A stretch of 6,264 bases of DNA from Micrococcaceae bacterium UBA6021 (GTDB lineage Bacteria > Actinomycetota > Actinomycetes > Actinomycetales > Micrococcaceae), in the NCBI GenBank assembly GCA_002427975.1, contig DIZT01000064.1:1-6264 (forward strand). Reading direction: 5' to 3'. Position numbers and translations under genes: made by a program. Under the pieces are notes generated by a model. It ran no database searches, was not told where the DNA came from, and saw only the letters and a program-made list of their open reading frames with translations. Shown in pieces: positions 1 to 4,815 of the stretch (within the stretch, counting starts at the first letter, position 1; each line of letters begins with the position of its first letter).

Positions 1-21
1 GTGCCCAGCGTAGCGGCGGGT

Positions 22-62
22 GCCGTTAGTCGCAGCATCGTGACCGTTGAGCGACCGTTCGC
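22..62 (+). promoter_or_regulatory. Putative LytTR-type response regulator binding repeats
   Basis: Three copies of the word CCGTT lie in the same orientation at 23-27, 44-48 and 55-59. The 9-mers at 22-30 (GCCGTTAGT) and 43-51 (ACCGTTGAG) are separated by 12 bp, so they repeat every 21 bp, about two helical turns. LytTR-domain regulators are known to bind imperfect 9-bp direct repeats of the form [TA][AC][CA]GTTN[AG][TG] about 12-13 bp apart. The second 9-mer fits that pattern fully and the first misses one position. A third, poorer copy lies at 54-62. The repeats sit upstream of a monocarboxylate transporter operon, a class of gene that LytTR two-component systems control in enterobacteria. 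Binding by such a regulator is an inference; no regulator gene is present in the window. Confidence 0.4.
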
Positions 63-98
63 GCCGGCGCTCTGGAATGGCGGCCCGCCGCACCGCAG

Positions 99-114
99 AG
101 TGATTGCAGTCACA
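99..114. promoter_or_regulatory. Putative CRP/GlxR-family operator before the transporter operon
   Basis: The sequence AGTGA-TTGCAG-TCACA matches the CRP/GlxR consensus TGTGA-N6-TCACA at 9 of 10 specified positions; only the first base differs. It lies 65 bp upstream of the DUF485 start codon. Its right half runs into a possible -10 element, AATGAT at 114-119, with no recognisable -35 at the right distance. A poor -35 fits a promoter that needs an activator. GlxR is the cAMP-responsive CRP homologue of Corynebacterineae and controls many carbon-source genes, and related regulators occur across Actinobacteria. The motif is seen directly; the identity of the binding protein is inferred. Confidence 0.5.
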
Positions 115-169
115 ATGATCGCATCCTGCACGCAGGCCGCGGCCGGTGTGCACCAGGCAAGTCTCAATG

Positions 170-175
170 AGGAGG
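170..175 (+). promoter_or_regulatory. Strong ribosome binding site of the DUF485 gene
   Basis: AGGAGG is a perfect Shine-Dalgarno core that ends 4 nt before the ATG at 180. It decides the start of the small membrane protein and shows that the longer reading frame open from position 1 is not the gene. Confidence 0.85.
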
Positions 176-179
176 AACG

Positions 180-560
180 ATGGGTAACGATGCCCACACT
201 CCGGACGCAGCGGCGTCCGTGGACTTCGAACAGGTCCAGTCGACCGAGCGGTTCCAGCAACTGCGCAAACGTCACCGCAGCTTTGTATTCCCCATGGCAG
301 TCGCATTCCTGCTGTGGTACTTCGCCTACGTCCTGCTGGCCGATTACGCCGTCGGGTTTATGTCCACGAAGGTCTGGGGAAACATCAACGTGGGCCTGAT
401 CCTGGGCCTGCTCCAGTTCGTTTCCACGTTCGCCATCACCGGCTGGTACGTGAGCTACTCCAACCGGAGGCTGGACCCCATCGCGGCTGAGATCCGCAAC
501 GAAATCGAAGGCCATGAGTTCGACAAAGACGGCAACCCAGTGAGTGGAGTCAGCAAATGA
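180..560 (+). CDS. DUF485 family small membrane protein (YjcH/MctB-like)
   Basis: This 126-residue protein has the DUF485 layout. A charged N-terminal tail contains the segment TERFQQLRKRHRSFVFP (residues 22-38). It is followed by one membrane helix at about 36-58 (with LLWYFAYVLLADYA), a short loop with the conserved-looking FMSTKVWGNINVG, and a second helix at about 70-92 (LGLLQFVSTFAITGWYV). A polar tail ends the protein. DUF485 proteins are almost always encoded directly before acetate/pyruvate symporters: yjcH before actP in Escherichia coli, and mctB before mctC in Corynebacterium glutamicum. An accessory role for the transporter is assumed for the family, but no biochemical function is settled. 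Here the stop codon overlaps the start of the symporter gene (ATGA at 557-560), so the two are translationally coupled. Family assignment is firm; role is inferred from position. Confidence 0.9.
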   Translation: MGNDAHTPDAAASVDFEQVQSTERFQQLRKRHRSFVFPMAVAFLLWYFAYVLLADYAVGFMSTKVWGNINVGLILGLLQFVSTFAITGWYVSYSNRRLDPIAAEIRNEIEGHEFDKDGNPVSGVSK

Positions 561-2173
561 TCGGGATTGCCACCGCGGTGGATGTGGCCGCGCTCAAGGA
601 CACTACCTTGCTGAACATGGGCATCTTCGGCCTTTTCGTGGCCGTGACCATGGTGATCGTGCTGCGCGCCAGCCGCAACAACAAGACGGCGGCGGACTAC
701 TACGCTGCCGGACGCTCCTTTACCGGTCCGCAGAACGGCACCGCCATCGCCGGAGACTACCTCTCTGCCGCTTCCTTCCTGGGGATCACCGGCGCCATCG
801 CCATTAACGGCTACGACGGATTTATGTACTCCATCGGCTTCCTGGTTGCCTGGCTCGTGGCACTGCTGCTCGTCGCTGAGCTGCTCCGCAACACCGGCAA
901 GTTCACCATGGCCGACGTGCTCTCCTTCCGGCTCAAACAGCGCCCGGTCCGGATCGCTGCAGCCATTTCCACGCTGGCCGTCTGTTTCTTCTACCTGCTG
1001 GCGCAGATGGCCGGCGCCGGCAGCCTGATCTCCCTGCTCCTGGGCATCAGCGACTGGGGCGGACAAGCACTGGTGATCATCGTCGTCGGCGCCCTGATGA
1101 TCATGTACGTACTGATCGGCGGCATGAAGGGCACCACCTGGGTCCAGATCATCAAGGCCATGCTGCTGATTGCCGGCGCTGCCGTGATGACCTTCTGGGT
1201 CCTCGCCATCTACGGGTTCAACCTCTCCGACCTGTTGGGCGGGGCCGTGGAAACCTCGGGCAACCCAAACATGCTCAACCCCGGCCTGCAGTACGGCAAA
1301 ACCGAAACGTCCAAGCTGGACTTCATGTCCCTGGGCCTTGCCCTGGTCCTGGGTACTGCCGCGCTGCCCCACGTGCTGATGCGCTTCTACACGGTGCCGA
1401 CCGCCAAGGAAGCCCGCAAATCCGTTGTCTGGTCCATCGGGCTGATCGGTCTTTTCTACCTGTTCACCCTGGTCCTGGGTTACGGCGCTGCAGCGCTGGT
1501 GGGCGCCGAAACGATCAAGGCTGCCCCGGGCGGCGTCAATTCGGCGGCCCCGCTGCTGGCCTTCTATCTCGGCGGACCGCTGCTCCTGGGCTTTATTTCC
1601 GCGGTGGCCTTCGCCACCATCCTGGCAGTGGTGGCCGGCCTGACCATCACCGCCGCAGCCTCCTTCGCCCATGACATCTACGCCAGCGTCATCTCCAAGG
1701 GCAAGGCCGACGCCGACACCGAGGTCAAGGTGGCGCGGCGCACCGTGGTGGTCATCGGTGTGATGGCCATCCTGGGCGGCATCTTCGCCAACGGCCAGAA
1801 CGTGGCCTTCCTGGTGGCCCTCGCCTTTGCCGTTGCGGCGTCGGCCAACCTCCCGACGATCGTCTACTCGCTGTTCTGGCGCCGGTTCACCACCCAGGGC
1901 GCCGTCTGGAGCATGTACGGCGGACTGGGCTCGGCCATCATCCTGATCATCTTCTCGCCGGTGGTTTCCGGCCTGAAGACCTCCATGATCCCGGGTGCCA
2001 ACTTCGCCATCTTCCCCTTGAGCAACCCCGGCATTGTGTCCATCCCGCTGGCGTTCCTGCTGGGCTGGCTGGGGACCGTGCTGGATAAGAAGCGCGAGGA
2101 CACTGCCAAGCAGGCCGAAATGGAAGTCCGTTCGCTCACGGGTGTCGGGGCGGAGAGGGCCGTGGACCACTGA
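557..2173 (+). CDS. actP: Cation/monocarboxylate symporter, SSS family (ActP/MctC type)
   Basis: This 538-residue polytopic membrane protein of the sodium:solute symporter family (TC 2.A.21) resembles the acetate permease ActP and the corynebacterial monocarboxylate carrier MctC. It would import acetate, pyruvate or propionate with a cation across the cytoplasmic membrane. Recognisable segments are ADYYAAGRSFTGPQNG (46-61), AGDYLSAASFLGITG (65-79) in the first core helix, GTTWVQIIKAMLL (192-204), the ActP-typical GTAALPHVLMRFYTVP (266-281), and LAVVAGLTITAAASFAHD (356-373), where the family's cation site is usually found. About 13 hydrophobic helices can be followed, and the C-terminal tail from about residue 509 is charged. 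Length is normal for the family. GGAG at 546-549, 7 nt before the ATG, supports the start. The gene overlaps the DUF485 gene by 4 nt and ends just before a strong terminator. The exact substrate cannot be read from sequence; mctC would be an equally apt name. Confidence 0.92.
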   Translation: MIGIATAVDVAALKDTTLLNMGIFGLFVAVTMVIVLRASRNNKTAADYYAAGRSFTGPQNGTAIAGDYLSAASFLGITGAIAINGYDGFMYSIGFLVAWLVALLLVAELLRNTGKFTMADVLSFRLKQRPVRIAAAISTLAVCFFYLLAQMAGAGSLISLLLGISDWGGQALVIIVVGALMIMYVLIGGMKGTTWVQIIKAMLLIAGAAVMTFWVLAIYGFNLSDLLGGAVETSGNPNMLNPGLQYGKTETSKLDFMSLGLALVLGTAALPHVLMRFYTVPTAKEARKSVVWSIGLIGLFYLFTLVLGYGAAALVGAETIKAAPGGVNSAAPLLAFYLGGPLLLGFISAVAFATILAVVAGLTITAAASFAHDIYASVISKGKADADTEVKVARRTVVVIGVMAILGGIFANGQNVAFLVALAFAVAASANLPTIVYSLFWRRFTTQGAVWSMYGGLGSAIILIIFSPVVSGLKTSMIPGANFAIFPLSNPGIVSIPLAFLLGWLGTVLDKKREDTAKQAEMEVRSLTGVGAERAVDH

Positions 2174-2174
2174 T

Positions 2175-2211
2175 CCCGATGACTGGGTCCGGAACCCGAT
2201 GACCGTCCGGA
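2175..2211 (+). repeat. Imperfect 20-bp tandem duplication after actP
   Basis: CCCGATGAC occurs at 2175-2183 and 2195-2203, and GTCCGGA at 2187-2193 and 2205-2211. Together they form two adjacent copies of a unit of about 20 bp; the second has lost 2 bp. It lies between the actP stop codon and its terminator and codes for nothing. It is most simply a small slippage duplication. Confidence 0.6.
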
Positions 2212-2224
2212 CACGCTGACAGTC

Positions 2225-2261
2225 AAAGAGCCCCTGTGCCGCATGGCACAGGGGCTCTTTT
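2225..2261. terminator. Bidirectional intrinsic terminator between convergent genes
   Basis: A perfect 16-bp stem (2225-2240 paired with 2245-2260) closes a GCAT loop. The stem base is AAAGAG on the left and CTCTTT on the right. On the + strand it ends in TTTT (2258-2261), and on the - strand the 3' arm ends in CTCTTTG, so it can end transcription from both sides. It sits 51 nt after actP and 17 nt beyond the stop codon of the convergent membrane-protein gene, the position expected for a shared terminator. Confidence 0.92.
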
Positions 2262-2278
2262 AGTCTGGTTCGCCGGCG

Positions 2279-2896
2279 CTACGCCTGGGGCTTGAGCTTG
2301 ATGTTGATCATTTTGAGCTCGTCCGTGCCTTCGAATCGGTAGACGAGGTCAATTTTCTTATTGCCGTCGCAGGTGATGAGGCCTGCGATGTCTGCTGCCT
2401 TGGTACCGTTCTCGGTGCTGGCCTTCACCTCGTTGTAGGCAGGCTTGCAGGTATCGTCCATCTCCAGTGTTTTGATCCCGGCGATGAAGGCTTCCTTCGT
2501 CACCTGGTCCTTGAGGGCAGGGTCAAGGTAGTCGTCGTAGGCTGTGGAACTGTCTCCGGCAATCACCAGTTTGGTGAAGGTTTCCGCGAGGCCACGGGCA
2601 TGGTTGGTAGCGCCATTGACAATGTTGACCAGGATGACGACGCCGACGATCACCAGCAGCAGGACACCGGCCACCATGCCGAGGATGGTCCACAGCTTCC
2701 GGCGGCTTCGCGCCGGGGGCTCTCCGGGCAGGCCGAAAGGCCCCTCTGGCGAGTACTGTCCCGGTGCGCCGTACTGCGAAGGAGCGCCGTATCGGGTGGG
2801 TGCGCCGTATTGCCCGGCGCTGCCGGGCTGCCCTGCCGGCTCTTGTGGCCAGGCTGGCGGCTGGGCCGGCTGGTACGGTTCCTTAGGATTGCTCAC
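2279..2896 (-). CDS. Single-pass membrane protein of unknown function with Pro/Gly-rich N-terminus
   Basis: I do not recognise a named family. The 205-residue product has three parts. A disordered Pro/Gly/Gln/Tyr-rich tail (1-62) contains three QYGAP-type 6-residue repeats. A basic RSRRK stretch (63-67) leads into one strong membrane helix at about 69-93 (LGMVAGVLLLVIVGVVILV). The C-terminal domain of about 110 residues is probably outside the membrane and carries two cysteines (C150, C176) that could form a disulphide. This layout is common in actinobacterial cell-envelope proteins, including DUF4878-like proteins, whose outer domain has an NTF2-like fold; that link is a guess. The GTG at 2896 is chosen because GGAAAGG (2904-2910) ends 7 nt before it and the protein then begins MSNPKEPYQP. 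An in-frame GTG at 2926 would add ten residues but has no comparable site. The gene converges on actP, and lrp lies upstream on the same strand with a 140-bp gap. Confidence 0.8.
   Translation of the reverse strand: MSNPKEPYQPAQPPAWPQEPAGQPGSAGQYGAPTRYGAPSQYGAPGQYSPEGPFGLPGEPPARSRRKLWTILGMVAGVLLLVIVGVVILVNIVNGATNHARGLAETFTKLVIAGDSSTAYDDYLDPALKDQVTKEAFIAGIKTLEMDDTCKPAYNEVKASTENGTKAADIAGLITCDGNKKIDLVYRFEGTDELKMINIKLKPQA
2753..2812 (-). repeat. 18-bp in-frame tandem repeat encoding QYGAP-type hexapeptides
   Basis: On the + strand the word GCGCCGTA recurs at 2766, 2784 and 2802, an exact 18-bp period. In the protein this gives three Q/R-YGAP units (residues 29-46) followed by a degenerate QYSPEG. 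The repeats lie in the disordered N-terminal tail of the membrane protein. Such low-complexity repeats expand and contract easily between strains. Confidence 0.75.
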
Positions 2897-3036
2897 GATG
2901 GAGCCTTTCCGGCAACGCACTGGCACTGCCTTATTGTGGGGACCCGTTGAACGGCACCCCTGGATTCACCTTGGAACAGCCTATAACCCGGCCAGCCGGG
3001 GCTGCGTATCGGTGACCGGTATCGGGACTGCAGGCG

Positions 3037-3528
3037 CTAAGCCTCTCCGGATCCCCGCTCCAGGAGCGGTTGGATGCGGAAGGGGATGAGTTCGCCCATC
3101 GCCAGGGCGGTGTCCGTCCGGTCCACTCCATCGCACGCCAGGATTTTTCCGTTGATCCGGAAGAGGTCCTCGGCGTCCAGGGCCACCACGCGGAGCAGGA
3201 GGTCAGCGGAGCCGGTCAGACCGTAGCCTTCAAGGATTTCCGGAATGCCGGCGAGGTCATGGGCCAGCTGGCCCAGTTTCTGCTGCTGGACATGGACGGA
3301 AATGAACGCCATGAGCGGATAGCCCAGTGACGCCGGGTTGATCCGCCGTTCGAAGGACAGGAAGACGTGCTTTTTCTCCAGCTGCGCCATCCGCGCCTGC
3401 ACCGTGTTCCGGGACAGCCCCAGCTTCTGGGCCAACGCCACCACGGTCCGCCGCGGGTCGCGGGCCAAGGCCGAAAGCAGCCGTGTGTCTGTGCCATCCA
3501 AAGCTTGCATAATGCGCAACGTTAGCAC
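3037..3528 (-). CDS. Lrp/AsnC family transcriptional regulator (BkdR-like position)
   Basis: This 163-residue protein has the typical two-part Lrp/AsnC build. An N-terminal winged helix-turn-helix (about 10-60) includes LDGTDTRLLSALARDPR and the recognition region LAQKLGLSRNTVQARMAQLEKK (32-53). A C-terminal effector and oligomerisation domain (about 70-150) contains the motif GYGLTGSADLLLRVVALD (101-118). Such proteins form dimers to octamers and sense amino acids or related metabolites. The gene is divergent from the 2-oxo acid dehydrogenase operon, matching the arrangement of BkdR-type activators, so control of that operon is the obvious inference. The GTG start at 3528 is supported by GGAG (3537-3540), 8 nt upstream. 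An in-frame ATG at 3510 gives the more usual N-terminus (MQALDGTD). It could be read from a leaderless transcript, since TAACGT at 3519-3524 resembles an actinobacterial -10. Family certain; target and start less so. Confidence 0.9.
   Translation of the reverse strand: MLTLRIMQALDGTDTRLLSALARDPRRTVVALAQKLGLSRNTVQARMAQLEKKHVFLSFERRINPASLGYPLMAFISVHVQQQKLGQLAHDLAGIPEILEGYGLTGSADLLLRVVALDAEDLFRINGKILACDGVDRTDTALAMGELIPFRIQPLLERGSGEA
3505..3519. promoter_or_regulatory. Putative Lrp-type operator, copy 1
   Basis: TTGCATAATGCGCAA carries matching ends (TTGC/GCAA) and contains the palindrome GCATAATGC. The 12-mer GCATAATGCGCA (3507-3518) recurs with one change 43 bp away. This copy covers the first codons of the regulator gene, including its alternative ATG at 3510. 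Autoregulatory operators of Lrp/AsnC proteins are commonly arranged as several helically phased sites over their own promoter. Binding is inferred. Confidence 0.45.
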
Positions 3529-3549
3529 GTTGAGGGCTCCGCAAACAGG

Positions 3550-3561
3550 GCATTATGCGCA
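3550..3561. promoter_or_regulatory. Putative Lrp-type operator, copy 2, over a likely lrp -10
   Basis: GCATTATGCGCA differs from the word at 3507-3518 by a single base and contains the palindrome GCATTATGC. The 43-bp distance between copies is close to four helical turns, so both would face the same side of the DNA. On the - strand this copy contains CATAAT (3557-3552), five of six matches to a -10 element, which would start transcription about 17 nt before the GTG start of the regulator gene. The matching -35 is weak. A bound regulator would cover this promoter. Confidence 0.45.
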
Positions 3562-3586
3562 GTATTCGCCGCGGTGGTTGTACCCA

Positions 3587-3615
3587 TTGAGCATTGTGAG
3601 TAGGGTCACAATTAT
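3587..3615 (+). promoter_or_regulatory. Likely promoter of the 2-oxo acid dehydrogenase operon
   Basis: TTGAGC (3587-3592) and AATTAT (3610-3615) are separated by exactly 17 bp. Each matches the vegetative -35 and -10 consensus at four of six positions. The CRP/GlxR-like palindrome fills the spacer. Transcription would begin near 3622, leaving a leader of about 84 nt before the GTG at 3706. A second fit, TTGTAC (3578-3583) with TAGGGT (3601-3606), also has a 17-bp spacer and cannot be excluded. Confidence 0.45.
3593..3612. promoter_or_regulatory. Perfect CRP/GlxR-family palindrome in the E1 alpha promoter
   Basis: ATTGTGA-GTAGGG-TCACAAT has two perfectly complementary 7-bp arms and contains the full consensus TGTGA-N6-TCACA. 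It lies 93 bp upstream of the chosen E1 alpha start, between the proposed -35 and -10 hexamers. A bound CRP/GlxR-type regulator there would most likely repress. The palindrome is seen directly; the identity of the regulator and the direction of the effect are inferred. Confidence 0.7.
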
Positions 3616-3705
3616 CCGGGGCAACGGCGCCCGGGCGGCCGGCAGCGGGCGGGACCACAAGTCCCCAGGCTCCGGTCAAACGACGTGAGAAGGTTGCGTG
3701 CCATC

Positions 3706-4815
3706 GTGTCCACAGACAGGAATCTGATCCAGCTGATTACCCCGGCAGGGGAGCGGATCAGCCACCCGGAGTTCGATCCCTGGGTGAAGGACATCGGGGA
3801 TGAGCAGTTGTGCTCCCTCTACGAGGATCTGACGGTCATCCGGCGGATCGATGTCGAGGCCACCGCCCTCCAGCGTCAGGGCGAGCTCGGACTCTGGCCC
3901 CCGCTGCTGGGGCAGGAGGCGGCGCAGGTCGGTTCCGGCAGGGCCCTGCGCGAGGACGACTTTGTCTTCTCCAGCTACCGGGAAAACGGTGTGGCGTACT
4001 GCCGCGGCGTGGACCTGACGGACATCACCCGGGTGTGGCGTGGGAACGCCTCCTCCGGCTGGGATCCGTACACCGTGAACATGGCCACGCCGCAGATCAT
4101 CATCGGCGCTCAGACGCTGCATGCCACCGGTTACGCCATGGGCATCCAGAACGACGGCGCCGACTCGGTGGCGGTGACGTACTTCGGCGATGGTGCCACG
4201 AGCGAGGGCGACGTCAACGAGGCCATGGTCTTTGCGGCAAGCTTCCAAGCGCCGGTGGTGTTCTTCTGCTCGAACAACCACTGGGCCATTTCGGAGCCCG
4301 TCCGGCTGCAGTCCCACATCCAGCTCGCGGACAGGGCCACCGGATTCGGCATTCCGAGCCTCCGGGTGGACGGCAACGACGTACTGGCGGTGATGGCAGC
4401 CACGCGGGTGGCTTTGGACCGGGCCCGGCATGGCGGCGGACCCACGTTCATCGAGGCCGTCACGTACCGCATGGGACCGCACACCACCGCTGATGATCCC
4501 ACCCGCTACCGTGACGCCAACGAACTGGAGGACTGGGCGGCGAAGGACCCCGTCGAGCGGGTCAAGGCCCTGCTGGAACGCAAGGGTCTCCTCACGGACC
4601 AGGTCCAGCAGCAGGTCCGGGACAAGGCCGAGGCTGTCGCCCGCGAAATCCGTTCAGGCTGCATCGGCATGCCGGACCCTGAGCCGCTGGACGTCTTCAA
4701 GCATGTGTACAGCGCACCCAACTCGTGGCTGGACCGGCAGCAGGACCACTATGCCCGATACCTGGCTTCCTTCGGCGATCCCGCGGGAGCCACTTCAGAA
4801 GAAGGTGCACGCTGA
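3706..4815 (+). CDS. bkdA: 2-oxo acid dehydrogenase E1 component, alpha subunit (BkdA/PdhA type)
   Basis: This is the alpha chain of the thiamine-diphosphate-dependent E1 decarboxylase, which acts with the beta chain as a cytoplasmic heterotetramer. It decarboxylates a 2-oxo acid and passes the acyl group to lipoyl-E2. The ThDP motif runs from GDG (161-163) to NN (190-191), as GDGATSEGDVNEA...FFCSNNHWAIS. The lipoyl-contact loop is GPHTTADDPTRYR (257-269) with H259. LQRQGELGLWPPLLGQEAAQVG (55-76) is very close, from memory, to the Mycobacterium tuberculosis protein Rv2497c, first called PdhA and later shown to be branched-chain BkdA. Actinobacteria normally oxidise pyruvate with a homodimeric AceE, so a branched-chain role is favoured. 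Automatic annotation may say pyruvate dehydrogenase pdhA. The GTG at 3706 is preferred (GAGAAGG, 3687-3693, 12 nt upstream; MSTDRNLIQL). An in-frame GTG at 3685 lacks a ribosome site. Length of 369 residues is normal. The stop overlaps the beta gene by 1 nt. Confidence 0.9.
   Translation: MSTDRNLIQLITPAGERISHPEFDPWVKDIGDEQLCSLYEDLTVIRRIDVEATALQRQGELGLWPPLLGQEAAQVGSGRALREDDFVFSSYRENGVAYCRGVDLTDITRVWRGNASSGWDPYTVNMATPQIIIGAQTLHATGYAMGIQNDGADSVAVTYFGDGATSEGDVNEAMVFAASFQAPVVFFCSNNHWAISEPVRLQSHIQLADRATGFGIPSLRVDGNDVLAVMAATRVALDRARHGGGPTFIEAVTYRMGPHTTADDPTRYRDANELEDWAAKDPVERVKALLERKGLLTDQVQQQVRDKAEAVAREIRSGCIGMPDPEPLDVFKHVYSAPNSWLDRQQDHYARYLASFGDPAGATSEEGAR

Noticed and set aside
1..399. Open frame from the left edge through the DUF485 start
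   Set aside because: It overlaps the DUF485 gene in another frame. The product is Arg/Ser/Thr-rich without recognisable domains, and the perfect ribosome site at 170-175 serves the ATG at 180. I cannot exclude that the first few dozen bases are the tail of an upstream gene, but nothing supports it.
455..2170. Long - strand open frame (571 codons) opposite actP
   Set aside because: It is antisense to a clear symporter gene. Its product is rich in Gly, Asp, His, Gln and Glu with no domain, which is the usual mirror of a GC-rich membrane-protein gene. No ribosome binding site or family match is visible.
2925..2985. Possible promoter for the membrane-protein gene (TAGGCT or ACAATA on the - strand)
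   Set aside because: Neither has a recognisable -35 at a suitable distance; too weak to annotate.
2987..3000. CCCGG-CCAG-CCGGG hairpin downstream of lrp
   Set aside because: Stem of only 5-6 bp and no T-run on the - strand after it (TTATAG follows), so not supported as a terminator.
2544..3089. + strand open frame opposite the membrane-protein gene and the gap after lrp
   Set aside because: Antisense to the - strand gene, Pro/Gly/Arg-rich with no domain, no ribosome site seen.
3676..4482. - strand open frame opposite E1 alpha, running into its promoter region
   Set aside because: No family features; composition is that of an antisense shadow. It would also overlap the E1 alpha start and leader.
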